Positions 26,470-35,967 of a DNA stretch of 64,000 nucleotides are shown piece after piece (positions within the stretch are counted from its first letter, which is position 1; the number at the start of each line of letters is the position of its first letter). The notes under the pieces are model-generated. The model ran no database searches. It was not told the DNA's origin and saw only the letters and a program-made list of their open reading frames with translations. Source of the DNA: Arthrobacter sp. FW306-2-2C-D06B (GTDB lineage: Bacteria > Actinomycetota > Actinomycetes > Actinomycetales > Micrococcaceae); NCBI RefSeq assembly GCF_021789175.1, contig NZ_CP084560.1:1922001-1986000 (forward strand), given 5' to 3'. Position numbers and translations under genes: made by a program.

Positions 26470-27418
26470 TGGTTAGCAAAACTGTCCGGTGTTGGCCAAC
26501 AGATTTGCCCACTCTGGTTCGGCGGGATTAGCCATCGTCGTGTTTGTTAGTTCAGTTGGGTGCCTCCTTTTCCGACGAGGCCTGGGTGAGGCGGATGGAG
26601 TCGCCGCTGGTTTGGCAGACGTGGGCGTGGTGCAGGAGGCGGTCTACGGTGGCCGTGGCCAGGGTTTTGGGGATGAGCTCGTCAAAGGCCGCCAAGTGAA
26701 GGTTCGAGGAAATCGCGACGGGGCGCCTTTCGTAGGCGTCCACGACCGGGTAGAGGCCTTCGGCGGCGTCGGTGGCCACGGGCAAGAGGCCGATGTCATC
26801 GTTCACCACCAGTTCGGCGCGAAGGATCCTGGCGACGGCCCGGGTGACGCTGTCGTCGGTGCGGTGGGCGCGGATCAGGGCGCCGAGGTCCTCGAGCCTG
26901 AACCCAGGCAACCCGCATGCCGGCTTCGACGGCTTGCTGGCCGAGGGCTTCGAGGACCACGACTTTCAGGTGCCGGAGGGCCGCAAACGACGAGATTCTC
27001 TCTGCGGCCGATACATTCCAGGGTGCGCAGGGCCCGCTGGGTCGGAGCGGGGATGGAGGAGACGGTCGGGTCCCAGACGTCGAGGGTTTTGCCTGTGGGG
27101 AAACCTGACGCTTTGCGGCGGGTGGCGAGTATGGACCGGGCCCGTCCGGCTCCGGAGGCACCGGCCCAGGGCGGCGAACACGCTCGGCGCGGGGCGGTCA
27201 CGCAGCGGCGTCACGATCCGGAATCTCGAGAACGCCAGCCAGGCCACGAACAGCATGGTCTTCACTCCGCCGACCCGGGGGCCGTCGCCGAAGTCGCACT
27301 GCAACCAGATCCCCGGCTCTGTAATCCACGGCCGATGGACGCGGGTGTGGCCCAGCCGCCACGCCGTCAGTGGGAATTTTCGTGGCCGCCTACGGGCAGT
27401 TTTTCATGGCCGCTAACA
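26470..27418 (-). mobile_element. Decayed, internally deleted IS21-family element
   Basis: On the minus strand, 26966-27304 encodes an IstA-like piece (DFGDGPRVGGVKTMLFVAWLAFSRFRIV), then a jump into an IstB start (LDVWDPTVSSIPAPTQRALRTLE) and, after frame changes, an IstB C-terminal half (26552-26911: VNDDIGLLPV, RRPVAISSNLHL). Most of istA is missing. Ends are related inverted sequences: GTTAGC...AAAACTG at 26472 and its counterpart ending in GCTAAC at 27412-27417. No target duplication is visible. At about 950 bases it is far below the usual 2-2.5 kb and must be inactive. Confidence 0.8.
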
Positions 27419-27508
27419 TAAGTCCGCGCGGCAACCTGCATGGCGTGGGGCGGCACAGATCGACTCGACCGCACCGCCTCCAGCTCATCTCATAGATGAA
27501 ACGGTAGG

Positions 27509-27667
27509 TCAGGGGCGGCGAGGGTCGAGCTCCATCGCGAAGAAGATCGAGGCCTGTTTCAGGATCTCGTTGGATTCCTTCGGGTTACGCATTTCGGTGC
27601 GCAGGCGATTGATCTCTTCCCGTTCTTCACTGCTCGGGGCCGCCTTCTCGCGGGCATCAATCTGAAG
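27509..27667 (-). mobile_element. IS3-family OrfA C-terminal fragment
   Basis: About 52 codons on the minus strand, ending at the stop 27509-27511: LQIDAREKA, then EEREEINRLRTEMR, NEILKQASIFFAMELD. This is the leucine-zipper tail of IS3-family OrfA. OrfB is absent. The upstream end of this fragment coincides with the left boundary of duplication copy B (27664), so an IS3 element may have been involved in making the junction. Confidence 0.75.
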
Positions 27668-29047
27668 GGCGGAGGTGTCTGGTGTTGTGGTTAGTGGGTG
27701 TGTTGTGGGGTGGCTCGGTGGTGGTTTGTGATGGATGTTGATATGGCAGAAGAGACGTTCTTGGCACGGTCGACGTAGGTGTGGATGGTGTCCAGGGTCA
27801 TGTCGGCGGGGAGGTCGGAAAGGGAGAGCACGAGTGCGACGTCGCCGTCGGCGGTGAACACGGGGACTCGGATGCGCTGGACCTGGGCCGCTGTTCCTTC
27901 GTTGAGTTGGGCCAGGGCGGTGAAGTTCTCGACGCTCTTGGCGGAGGCTATCAGCTGGCGTTCGAGGGCGGGGGTGGGGCCATGGTTTTCGATTTCATCC
28001 AGCACGGCCTCGTGGGAGGGTTCCTGGGCGGAGCGCAGTGTGATGGCGAAGCCCTTGTCTCGGATGAGTGCCATTTCGGTTTCGAGCATTTCAAAGCGTT
28101 CGTCTCCGGCTTTGATGCCTTCCTTGGCGTACCAGCTCTCGCGCTGCTGCTGCTCTGCCCAGGCGAGGAAAATCGTTCCCCATGGTGGCTGGAACGGCAG
28201 TCGGCGCCCGACGCGGCGCGGGAGTCGGCCGGAATCCTGCGGTTGGGCGGAAGCGACGATGTACTGGTGATCGCCGGCAACAGCGAGTGCGGTCGTCCCG
28301 ACGCCGAGGTCATCGGCCAGTCCGTCCAGATGCGCCCTTGCGCGGTCCGCGAGCTGGAGCTGTTCCATGAGCTGGGGGTTGGCTCCCATGACGAGTGCTT
28401 CGGGTGCGAACCCGCCGTAGCCTCCCTGGAAGAACAGCAGGGGCAGCGAGGGGTTTTCAACGGCGAGGTTTTTCACGGCGCCAACCACGATGAAGTGGTC
28501 GCCGGCTTCATGGATTGATTCGATGGAACACTCGATCCATGCCACAACGCCGTTCAGTATCGGGGCGCCGGATTCTGATGGCCGCCATCCTACGGCGGTG
28601 AAACGGTCTGCGTTCTTGGCCGCGAAGGCTCTGCAGACTGATTCCTGGGAGGTCGCCAGGACATTGACGCAAAAGCTTCCGGCCTGCTGGATTTTCGGGA
28701 AGGTGGAGGAGGACTTGTCCGGGAGGAAGGCCACCAGGGGCGGGTCCAGCGAGACGGAGGTGAATGAGCCCACGGCCATGCCGACGGGTTCGTTGTCTTC
28801 GGAGATGGCTGTAATGACCACCACTCCGGTTGGGAAATGTCCCAGGACATTCCGGAAGGCGCGGGGATCGAACCCGGCTTGGACTTCTGCGCCGCTCATA
28901 ATCATTTCCTCCAATTGGGTTTTGGTCCGGTGCGTGTGGCCGGCGGGTCAAGAACAGGGGACGAAAGTCCCTCGCCCCTGGCCTGACAGGCCCACGCAAT
29001 CGCGGGGGAGAGCCGAAATCCGGGCAAACACCACGCAACCGGCCCAC
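27664..29047. repeat. Duplication segment B1 (copy of 9570-10953)
   Basis: See segment A1. Same orientation, offset 18094. The left end abuts the IS3 fragment. Confidence 0.93.
27691..28899 (-). CDS. Flavin reductase fused to an IclR-type effector-binding domain (copy B)
   Basis: Its 402 residues are identical to the copy A protein (9597-10805): a flavin reductase domain (10-165) followed by an IclR ligand domain (175-395) without a DNA-binding part. Here the gene lies downstream of a FadR-type regulator and a small HTH gene, all on the minus strand, instead of directly after the CMD-like gene. Expression may therefore differ from copy A. Confidence 0.88.
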   Translation of the reverse strand: MSGAEVQAGFDPRAFRNVLGHFPTGVVVITAISEDNEPVGMAVGSFTSVSLDPPLVAFLPDKSSSTFPKIQQAGSFCVNVLATSQESVCRAFAAKNADRFTAVGWRPSESGAPILNGVVAWIECSIESIHEAGDHFIVVGAVKNLAVENPSLPLLFFQGGYGGFAPEALVMGANPQLMEQLQLADRARAHLDGLADDLGVGTTALAVAGDHQYIVASAQPQDSGRLPRRVGRRLPFQPPWGTIFLAWAEQQQRESWYAKEGIKAGDERFEMLETEMALIRDKGFAITLRSAQEPSHEAVLDEIENHGPTPALERQLIASAKSVENFTALAQLNEGTAAQVQRIRVPVFTADGDVALVLSLSDLPADMTLDTIHTYVDRAKNVSSAISTSITNHHRATPQHTH

Positions 29048-29130
29048 CACCCACACGAGGCCTCGCGTGTAAGAGTCCTAGCCCAACGGACGGCAGCCCG
29101 CTTGTGAGTTCACCATGCGCCGCGCCCCTA

Positions 29131-29835
29131 TTAGGCGCTCGTCTCCACGGGAGCCCACAGTCCGTTCTCCTCTAGCATCGCAATCAGCCGATCTGCGCCG
29201 CTCAAAATGTGCTGCTCCATGACTGACCTGACTGTCTTATCGTCGCCCACCACCAAGGCCGCAAGGAGTTCAGCATGGAAATCCCCTGCACTCTCGACAG
29301 AGCCTTCGAGCGTCGCATAGAAGGCATTCGGGAGGTTCTTGACTACAGTTCCAAGGAGGGCAGCTAGTCGCGGGGAATCTGCAGCCAAGTTGATTTCCCT
29401 GTGAAATTGGTGACCGAGATGGACAACGGTCGGCCCGTCGCCGATAGCCAAGGCGCGGAAGTAATCGTCAACATTCTCTTGCAGACGCGCGAGATTCTCT
29501 GGGGTTATGTTTTGCGCCGCTCGTGCCGCGAGTTCACCGGCGAATTGCGACTGAACCCAAAAGAGATCACGGACATCCTGTTGCTTGAATGGTGCCACAA
29601 CAAATCCTCGCCGGGGTACCAGTTCGACATAGCCTTCGCTCTCAAGTGCTCGCAAACCCTCGCGAACCGGGGTCGTGCTCACTCCCACTTCTTCCGCGAT
29701 TCGTTCTAGCCGCAGATAGTCTCCCGGCCGAACGGCGCCTGAGAAGATTAGCGTCCGTATGTGAGCAGCCACCTCCTCGGGAAGCTGCTGCCTGCGGGGG
29801 CTGTTGGTGGCGGTCAACGAGGACTGCGAAGCCAT
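29131..29835 (-). CDS. FadR/GntR-family transcriptional regulator specific to copy B
   Basis: 234 residues. Winged helix with LRLERIAEEVGVSTTPVREGL (about residues 43-63; RIAEEVGVSTTPVREGL) and FCD-type effector domain with HQFHREINLAADS. ATG 29835 is preferred to 29862 because GGAG lies 6 bases upstream. It sits between the flavin reductase and the CMD-like gene in copy B only. An AT-rich element (29862-29878) lies directly upstream, so it may regulate itself and other units with similar elements. Confidence 0.9.
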   Translation of the reverse strand: MASQSSLTATNSPRRQQLPEEVAAHIRTLIFSGAVRPGDYLRLERIAEEVGVSTTPVREGLRALESEGYVELVPRRGFVVAPFKQQDVRDLFWVQSQFAGELAARAAQNITPENLARLQENVDDYFRALAIGDGPTVVHLGHQFHREINLAADSPRLAALLGTVVKNLPNAFYATLEGSVESAGDFHAELLAALVVGDDKTVRSVMEQHILSGADRLIAMLEENGLWAPVETSA

Positions 29836-29861
29836 GTCCATCTCCGTTCTGGGCGAATCCA

Positions 29862-29880
29862 ATATTTCATATATTACTCG
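29862..29880. promoter_or_regulatory. AT-rich motif before the copy B GntR gene
   Basis: AATATTTCATATATTACTC, 27-45 bases upstream of the regulator start at 29835. It contains ATATATTA, related to the AT-rich elements before the monooxygenases and the BVMO. Confidence 0.45.
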
Positions 29881-29941
29881 ATTTTGAACTCCGCGCGGTG
29901 ACCCCAGGCATCCTTAGTTTAAAAGAACCCAAGGTAGCGAA

Positions 29942-30181
29942 TCATGGCACCGTTACCGAGGTAAGTGAATCAATCGTCGGATACTTCCACCGCAGGAAAC
30001 CAAGCGGTAAACCTGTGAGGTCCGCGATCGACTCATACGAAATGTTTGAGGGATCTTGGGAGGACTTGACGGCCTCCACAGCGGCAACGATGCTCGCTAC
30101 TCGCCGACTTTCCCGCTCGGCAAGAATCTGGCTCAGCGGCTTCCTATCTTTGGACCTATGCCCTCTTTGCCAATGTGTCAT
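29942..30181 (-). CDS. Small putative DNA-binding protein
   Basis: 79 residues, not recognised as a named family. Residues about 45-68 read ISYESIADLTGLPLGFLRWKYP, which has the spacing and residue pattern of a helix-turn-helix (IAxxTGLPxGFLRWKYP). The N-terminal part (ILAERESRRVASIVAAVEAV) is predicted helical. Found only in copy B, between the CMD-like gene and the GntR gene on the same strand. It may be a small regulator or the tail of a larger lost one. Confidence 0.5.
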   Translation of the reverse strand: MTHWQRGHRSKDRKPLSQILAERESRRVASIVAAVEAVKSSQDPSNISYESIADLTGLPLGFLRWKYPTIDSLTSVTVP

Positions 30182-30227
30182 TGCGTGTCGCCTTCTGTAT
30201 TGCTATTACCCGGCTGTCCAGGGTCAT

Positions 30228-30551
30228 CTACTTTTGCTGGTTGGTGTCCAGCAGTTGCTGGAGGATGCCAATTGCTGTGACGGCGCTGGGCCATCCGGCG
30301 TAGAAGGCGAGGTGGGTGATGAGTTCCACGAGTTCTGTTTCCTTGACGCCGTTTTGCAGGGCGCGTTGCATGTGGAAGCCGGTTTGCTCGGGCCGGCAGG
30401 TCGCGACGAGGGCGGCGACCGTGATGAGGCTGCGGTCTCGCTTGCTCAGGTCGGTTCGTTCCCAGACGTCGCCGTAGAGCACGTCGGAGGACAGCTGGGC
30501 CATTTTGGGTGCGAGGTGTGCGTAGGGCGCGACGTGTTTTTCGGGTTCCAT
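30228..30551 (-). CDS. Carboxymuconolactone-decarboxylase-like (AhpD-fold) protein, intact (copy B)
   Basis: 107 residues from ATG 30551 (GGAGG 6 bases upstream). Contains RSLITVAALVATCRPEQ, HMQRALQNGVKETELVELITHLAFYAGWP, and the final helix AIGILQQLLDTNQQ. The Trp after FYAG is a stop in copy A. Usual catalytic Cys-x-x-Cys of AhpD is absent, so it is nearer to gamma-carboxymuconolactone decarboxylases. It is divergent from the monooxygenases; its exact role there is unknown. Confidence 0.85.
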   Translation of the reverse strand: MEPEKHVAPYAHLAPKMAQLSSDVLYGDVWERTDLSKRDRSLITVAALVATCRPEQTGFHMQRALQNGVKETELVELITHLAFYAGWPSAVTAIGILQQLLDTNQQK

Positions 30552-30620
30552 CAGGGGCCTCCGCGGGGTGGTCGTGTCTGGGTGTTGGTGCCGTGTTCCT
30601 GTCATCCACCAACAGATTAC

Positions 30621-30632
30621 TGCATAATATAT
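30621..30632. promoter_or_regulatory. AT-rich motif TGCATAATATAT in the divergent promoter (copy B)
   Basis: Identical to 11377-11388. The second element, TACATTATATATTT, is at 30671-30684. Between them the sequence differs from copy A at many positions. Confidence 0.55.
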
Positions 30633-30724
30633 GAAAGGTGAATGCGGGGTTGTGATGTGACTAACATTGCTACATTATATATTTAAGACTATTCCGGCAG
30701 GTTAGTGGAAGGCACCTCAAGAGC

Positions 30725-32020
30725 ATGGCGAATCCGTTTCGACTGATCTTTTTTACTTCGTATACGCCTCGGTTCTGGGACCGGCTGGATGCGGAGAACG
30801 GCTATGACTGGACGCGTCCGGAGCGGTACCGCGAGATGACGCGGCTGCTGGAGCGGGGAGGGTTTGAGGCTGTGATGTTCGCTGACACGCTCTCTGTCAG
30901 TAACGTCTTCCAGGGCAAGCCTGATGTGTATGTCAAGAACGGGATCGGGGAGTCCATCCATGATGACCCTCTTCCCCTGATCGCGGCGATGTCTCAGGCG
31001 ACCCAGCGGATCGGGCTGGTTGCCACAATGTCCACGACGCTGTTCCCGCCGAAACTTCTCGCGCAGGTTGCCAGTTCGCTGGATCACGTGATGAAGGGCC
31101 GGCTGGGCTGGAATATCGTGACGTCCATGGGCAAGGAGGTCGCGAAGAACTTTGGCGTGGACGACCTGCTCAGCAAGGACGAACGCTACGATATGGCGGA
31201 CGAGTTCGTGGACCTTGCCGACAGGATCTGGGCCGAGGCCAAAGAGGCGTGGGCCGGCGGGGAGGGGTTGCCCGGGTCTGCGGACCGGCTCCATCTTCCC
31301 CCGATGCCGCAGGGGCGTCCGGTGATCATGCAGGCGGGCGGATCCGAGCGGGGCCGTGAGTTCGCGGCCAAGCACGCCGACATGATCATCTCGCACCGGA
31401 ATTCGCCGGCGGCGATGAAGGACTTCCGGGACGACATGCGGGCGCGTATGTCCTCTATCGGCCGGGATCCTGACTCGTGCAAGATCTTCTTCACCATTCG
31501 TCCCTATATTGCGGGCTCGGTCGAGGAGGCCGAGGCAATGCGGGCCGAGGAACTGGCCCTGCCGACGAGCAACCTGGAGACGGGCCTGGCGAACTTTTCC
31601 TCAAGGATCGGCTACGACGTTTCGCGTCTTCCGATCGACGAACCCCTGCCCGCGGACCTGAAGATCGCCGGTTCTGATGGTGTGCTCCAGCAGCACACCG
31701 AGAAGGGTGCCCCCACACTCCGGGAGATCGCGATGTCCGAAATCATGAAGGACACCCACCTTGTGCAGGGGACCCCGGAGCAGATCGCCGACGAGCTGGA
31801 GGCTGTGATGGAGGAGGTCGGCGGTGACGGCTTCGCGATCCGCGGCACGATGGTTCCCTCGGTCGTGGTGCCGCTCGTAGACCAGTTGGTTCCCGTCCTG
31901 CAGTCGCGGGGGCTAACCCGCAAGGGCTACCGGTATCCGACATTCCGGGAGAACATGGCAGACCCCTATTTCAGTGAAGACATTTCCCGCGGCATCGAGA
32001 CCGCCGGATCGAGGCGATAA
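30725..32020 (+). CDS. NtaA/SnaA/DszA-family FMNH2-dependent monooxygenase 1 (copy B)
   Basis: 431 residues, identical in sequence to copy A (11481-12776), including GRLGWNIVTS (125-134). The upstream region differs from copy A between the AT-rich elements and at one base just before the ATG, so dosage or regulation may differ while the enzyme does not. Confidence 0.9.
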   Translation: MANPFRLIFFTSYTPRFWDRLDAENGYDWTRPERYREMTRLLERGGFEAVMFADTLSVSNVFQGKPDVYVKNGIGESIHDDPLPLIAAMSQATQRIGLVATMSTTLFPPKLLAQVASSLDHVMKGRLGWNIVTSMGKEVAKNFGVDDLLSKDERYDMADEFVDLADRIWAEAKEAWAGGEGLPGSADRLHLPPMPQGRPVIMQAGGSERGREFAAKHADMIISHRNSPAAMKDFRDDMRARMSSIGRDPDSCKIFFTIRPYIAGSVEEAEAMRAEELALPTSNLETGLANFSSRIGYDVSRLPIDEPLPADLKIAGSDGVLQQHTEKGAPTLREIAMSEIMKDTHLVQGTPEQIADELEAVMEEVGGDGFAIRGTMVPSVVVPLVDQLVPVLQSRGLTRKGYRYPTFRENMADPYFSEDISRGIETAGSRR

Positions 32021-32022
32021 CA

Positions 32023-33111
32023 GTGACGGATAAGCAGATGCACATTGGATGGTTGGCAGAAATCGGAGAGCCCGTAGGAAGTGCCGGCGCGAGGGCAGCA
32101 GGGCAGGCACCGCCGTGGTGCGATCCCGACGAGTACATCAGCCGCGCACAAATGATCGAGCGGGCAGGTGTGGAGTTCCTGGTACTGGCAGAGACCGTGC
32201 GGCCCACCCTGAACCCCAGTGTCCTGGTGCCCCTGATCGCAGCGGAGACATCCTCGCTCGGCATTGTCCCGGCACTGGCAATGACCGACTACCCGCCGTT
32301 CATGATGGCCAGGCTACTGACGACCCTGGACCACATGACACAAGGCCGCGTCGGATGGGCCGTCGCGACCGACATCGACGGCTCCTACGGCAGCAGTCCA
32401 AGCCGCGATGGCAGCAAGGCAACAGCCCAGCCGCTCTCAGTCGCAAACGAATACGCCCAGGTCTGCAAGGAACTATGGGGCTCCTGGGAACCGGACGCGC
32501 TCGTCCAAGACCGCACCCGGGGCACCTTTGCAGACCCCGCGAAAGTCAGGACAATCGACCACGTCGGGGAGCACTTCCGGGTCCGTGGCCCGCTGAACAC
32601 CGTGCCCTCCCGGCAGGGAACACCCCCGCTCGTCAGCGCCATGTCCTCCACGGATGAGACCGACTTCGTCAGCCGGCACGCCGAAGTCGTGCTGGTCACC
32701 GCCGACGGGCCCGAAGAATTCCGCCGCGTGCGCAACGAGATCAAAAACACCGCATCCGAGGCCGGACGCGACCCGGACGACGTCAAGGTCTACCTCGCGG
32801 TCAGTATCCAAGTCGCCGAAACACCCGATCTGCTCCCGGCCCTCCAGAACCGCGGACCGCAGCGCTCATGGCCGCCGGTAGGCACCCCCTCGGTCCACCT
32901 CACCGGCCCTACCAACACCATCGCCACCGACCTCGAAGAACTCCACGACACCTCAGGCGCCGACGGCATCGTCATTCTCGGCACCTGGCCACTCTCCGAA
33001 GTCAGCGTCATCTGCAACCGCGTCCTGGCCACCCTCCGCCGCCGCGGCCGCATACACACCACACCACACACCAACCGCTCACTCAGAGAAACACTCCGCG
33101 GCCGCCTCTAG
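32023..33111 (+). CDS. NtaA/SnaA/DszA-family FMNH2-dependent monooxygenase 2 (copy B)
   Basis: 362 residues. Identical to copy A until the end, where the join to segment B3 replaces the final Ala by GRL and supplies a new TAG stop. The first permease begins 8 bases after this stop, so monooxygenases and importer form one operon in copy B. Confidence 0.85.
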   Translation: MTDKQMHIGWLAEIGEPVGSAGARAAGQAPPWCDPDEYISRAQMIERAGVEFLVLAETVRPTLNPSVLVPLIAAETSSLGIVPALAMTDYPPFMMARLLTTLDHMTQGRVGWAVATDIDGSYGSSPSRDGSKATAQPLSVANEYAQVCKELWGSWEPDALVQDRTRGTFADPAKVRTIDHVGEHFRVRGPLNTVPSRQGTPPLVSAMSSTDETDFVSRHAEVVLVTADGPEEFRRVRNEIKNTASEAGRDPDDVKVYLAVSIQVAETPDLLPALQNRGPQRSWPPVGTPSVHLTGPTNTIATDLEELHDTSGADGIVILGTWPLSEVSVICNRVLATLRRRGRIHTTPHTNRSLRETLRGRL

Positions 33112-33118
33112 TGTTGGG

Positions 33119-34105
33119 ATGACACTGTTGAAACATTTGATTCTCCATTATCTTCGTTTGTTGGGTTCGTCGTTGTTGCTCATTTTTGCTGTGGTTGTGG
33201 CGATGTTTGTTTTGCTGCAGTTGGCGCCTGGGGATCCTATTCAGGGTCTGGTGGGTGATATGCCGGTGACGGATGAGTATCGTGCTGTTCTGACGAGCAC
33301 TTTTGGTCTGGACCAGCCTGTTTATGTGCGGTTCTTCACGTATGTGCAGAATGTGTTGTCGGGGAACCTGGGTTTCTCTTATGCGAATAATGAGCCGGTT
33401 CTGTCGATTATTTGGGGGCGGTTGGGTAATACCTTGCTGTTGACGATTCCCTCGTTGGTTCTTTCGGCTGTGGGCGGGATTGTGCTTGGTGCTTTGGCTG
33501 CCCGGACGAGGTCGAGGCGGTTGGACGCGGCGTTGTCGTATAGCGCTATTGCGTTGTTTTCATTGCCGGTCTTTTGGTTGGCTTTGATGCTGGTTCTCTT
33601 GTTTTCGGTGCAGCTTGGGTGGTTGCCGGCGCAGGGGATGTCGGATTTCGGTTCGGACGGGGTTTCCTTGAGCCATATGGTCCTTCCGGTTCTCACTCTG
33701 GCGTTCGGTGAGCTGGCGTTCTTCCTGCGGATCATGCGGTCGAGCATGATCGATGTGCTGGGGCAGGAATATATCGATACGGCCAGGTCGAAGGGCCTGA
33801 CGCCGAATCAGGTTCTGCGCCGGCATGGTCTGTTGAATTCGATGTTGCCGATGGTCAGTGTCATTGGTTACAACCTTGGCCATGCGTTGGCGGGCGCGGT
33901 GCTGGTTGAGAGTGTTTTCGGCTGGCCGGGGATGGGGCTTTTGATGTACGAGTCCATCAAGCGCAGCGAGAACATGGTGGTGCTTGGGATTCTTCTCGTG
34001 GTGGCGATAACGGTGGTTGTCGTGAACATTTTGACTGATGTTGTTTACGGTCTTGTGGATCCGCGGGTCCGGGCACGGATGCGTCGACAGATGAGTGGTG
34101 CGTGA
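33119..34105 (+). CDS. ABC importer permease 1, DppB/OppB type (copy B)
   Basis: 328 residues, identical to copy A (14483-15469). Here it starts 8 bases downstream of monooxygenase 2 and lacks the separate AT-rich promoter region of copy A, so it must be read from the monooxygenase promoter. Confidence 0.92.
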   Translation: MTLLKHLILHYLRLLGSSLLLIFAVVVAMFVLLQLAPGDPIQGLVGDMPVTDEYRAVLTSTFGLDQPVYVRFFTYVQNVLSGNLGFSYANNEPVLSIIWGRLGNTLLLTIPSLVLSAVGGIVLGALAARTRSRRLDAALSYSAIALFSLPVFWLALMLVLLFSVQLGWLPAQGMSDFGSDGVSLSHMVLPVLTLAFGELAFFLRIMRSSMIDVLGQEYIDTARSKGLTPNQVLRRHGLLNSMLPMVSVIGYNLGHALAGAVLVESVFGWPGMGLLMYESIKRSENMVVLGILLVVAITVVVVNILTDVVYGLVDPRVRARMRRQMSGA

Positions 34106-34174
34106 TGCAGGGTGCAGTGCGGTCTTCTTCTGCGTGGGACGCGGCGCGTTCGGGCGGCTGGTATCGGGGTCGGC

Positions 34175-35074
34175 ATGAGTAAGGAATTGATCGGCGTGAA
34201 TGGTTCTTCTATGGTTGCGGCCGACGGCGCGACTCGGGTTTCGGGAAGGCGTTCCCTCGCGGGGCGGTTTTTCTCCAGACCTGCGGCTGTCGGCTTCTGC
34301 GGACTTCTTGTTGTTATCGCTTTGGCTTCGTTCATTGGCCCGTATTTCGCTTTGTCGCCCAGTGAGCCCAAGTTCGGTGTGTTGCTGGCGCCGAATGCGT
34401 CTCATTTGATGGGCACTGACTCGCTGGGGCGCGACGTTTTTGCCCGGGTCCTGGTCGGTGGGCAGATCAGTCTCGTGGTCGGGGTCGCTGTAGGGTTGTT
34501 GTGCCTGACGTTGGGGATTGCGTTCGGTGGTCTTGCCGGCTTCTTTGGCGGTGCCCTGGACTCGGCACTGATGAGGGTTTCGGAGTTCTTCCAGGTGGTT
34601 CCTGGCCTGGTGCTGGCTCTTGTGGCGACGGCGTTGCTGGGAAGCAGCATGCCGGTTGTGATCGTGATCCTGAGCATCACGATGTGGCCCGGAGTTGCCC
34701 GTCTGGTCCGGGTCGAAACCATGAAGCTCAGTGAACTGGGATATGTCGAATCTGCCAGGGCTGCCGGGTTCAGTCCGCTGCGGATCCTGGTCTCTGATGT
34801 GTTGCCCAACGCCTTCGCGCCGGTGCTCGTGGCGACCACGATGACAGTTGGGCGGGCGATCCTTTACGAGTCGGGTCTTTCGTTCCTGGGTCTGGGGAAC
34901 GCGAACACGCCCAGCTGGGGGACGCTGTTGAACGAAGCCCAGTCCTTCATGCAGACGGCATGGTGGCTGACCGTGTTCCCGGGCCTGGCGATTTTCTTGG
35001 TTGTCTTGGCTGCCAACGTCCTGGGCGATCTGCTGAACGACACTCTCAACCCCACCCTCAGCCGAGTGAAATGA
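34175..35074 (+). CDS. ABC importer permease 2, DppC/OppC type (copy B)
   Basis: 299 residues, identical to copy A (15539-16438), with the same start choice and the same ATGA overlap with the next gene. Coupling loop [17 protein letters not shown] is present. Confidence 0.92.
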   Translation: MSKELIGVNGSSMVAADGATRVSGRRSLAGRFFSRPAAVGFCGLLVVIALASFIGPYFALSPSEPKFGVLLAPNASHLMGTDSLGRDVFARVLVGGQISLVVGVAVGLLCLTLGIAFGGLAGFFGGALDSALMRVSEFFQVVPGLVLALVATALLGSSMPVVIVILSITMWPGVARLVRVETMKLSELGYVESARAAGFSPLRILVSDVLPNAFAPVLVATTMTVGRAILYESGLSFLGLGNANTPSWGTLLNEAQSFMQTAWWLTVFPGLAIFLVVLAANVLGDLLNDTLNPTLSRVK

Positions 35075-35967
35075 GTACGAGGATGATGAACTCTGAGATT
35101 GCGCCGGGGAAGGCCCCGGTGGTCCGCGGTGACGGCCACGGTTCGCAGTCGCTGCTGGAGGTCCGTGGTCTTGGCGTGCGGTTGCCGTCTGGTCCGAAAG
35201 CAGAAGTGCGGGCAGTCCATTCCGTGGACTTGTCCGTGGGCCGCGGTGAACGTGTGGGTATTGTCGGGGAGTCCGGTTCCGGTAAATCGGTGACAGGCCG
35301 GGCCATCGCCGGCTTGTTGCCGCAGTCCGGGCGAGTGGTGGTCGAGGGTTCCATCCGGTTCTGTGATGAAGAGTATGTCGGCGCTTCACCCAAAATGTGG
35401 AGAAATGTCCGTCGCGAGCTGGTCTCGATGATTTTCCAGGATCCATTGAGCTCGCTGAACCCGACCATGCGGATCGGCCGTCAGGTCGCCGAGTGCGGGC
35501 GGCCGTTGCTGTCGAACGAGAGAGTCTTCGAGTACCTTGAAATGGCAGGCCTGTCCGATCCGGCGGGCGTCGCACGGAAGTTTCCGTTCGAGCTCAGCGG
35601 CGGCATGAGGCAGCGGGTGTCGATAGCGATTGCCCTGGCCAAAGGCCCGGAGCTCGTGATCGCGGACGAGCCGACCACTGCCTTGGACGTCACGGTCCAG
35701 GCCAAGGTGTTGGCCACGCTGAAGCGCTCCGTGGATGAACTTGGTACTTCGTTGCTGATGATTTCGCATGATCTGGCCGTCATCGCCAAGATGTGCGACC
35801 GCGTCTATGTCATGTATAACGGTCGCGTGGTGGAGTCCGGTGATACCTATTCCGTGTTCACGCGTCCTCAGGAGAACTACACCCAGAGCCTGCTGAAAAG
35901 CGTGCGGAGTCTGTCCAGCGCGGACGATGCACTCTTCTCGTTCGAGAAAGACGAGACAAGGAAATGA
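35071..35967 (+). CDS. ABC importer ATPase 1, DppD/OppD type (copy B)
   Basis: 298 residues, identical to copy A (16435-17331), with complete Walker A, signature, Walker B and H-loop motifs. Confidence 0.94.
   Translation: MSTRMMNSEIAPGKAPVVRGDGHGSQSLLEVRGLGVRLPSGPKAEVRAVHSVDLSVGRGERVGIVGESGSGKSVTGRAIAGLLPQSGRVVVEGSIRFCDEEYVGASPKMWRNVRRELVSMIFQDPLSSLNPTMRIGRQVAECGRPLLSNERVFEYLEMAGLSDPAGVARKFPFELSGGMRQRVSIAIALAKGPELVIADEPTTALDVTVQAKVLATLKRSVDELGTSLLMISHDLAVIAKMCDRVYVMYNGRVVESGDTYSVFTRPQENYTQSLLKSVRSLSSADDALFSFEKDETRK

Larger units (their letters stand above)
30238..33100. repeat. Duplication segment B2 (copy of 10994-13856)
   Basis: See segment A2. Same orientation, offset 19244. Confidence 0.93.

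Noticed and set aside
33099..33106. The GCGGCCGC (NotI) site at the B2/B3 junction as a sign of cloning or engineering.
   Set aside because: Eight-base GC-only sites occur naturally in GC-rich DNA, and the bases come from the two joined segments; no vector sequence is nearby.
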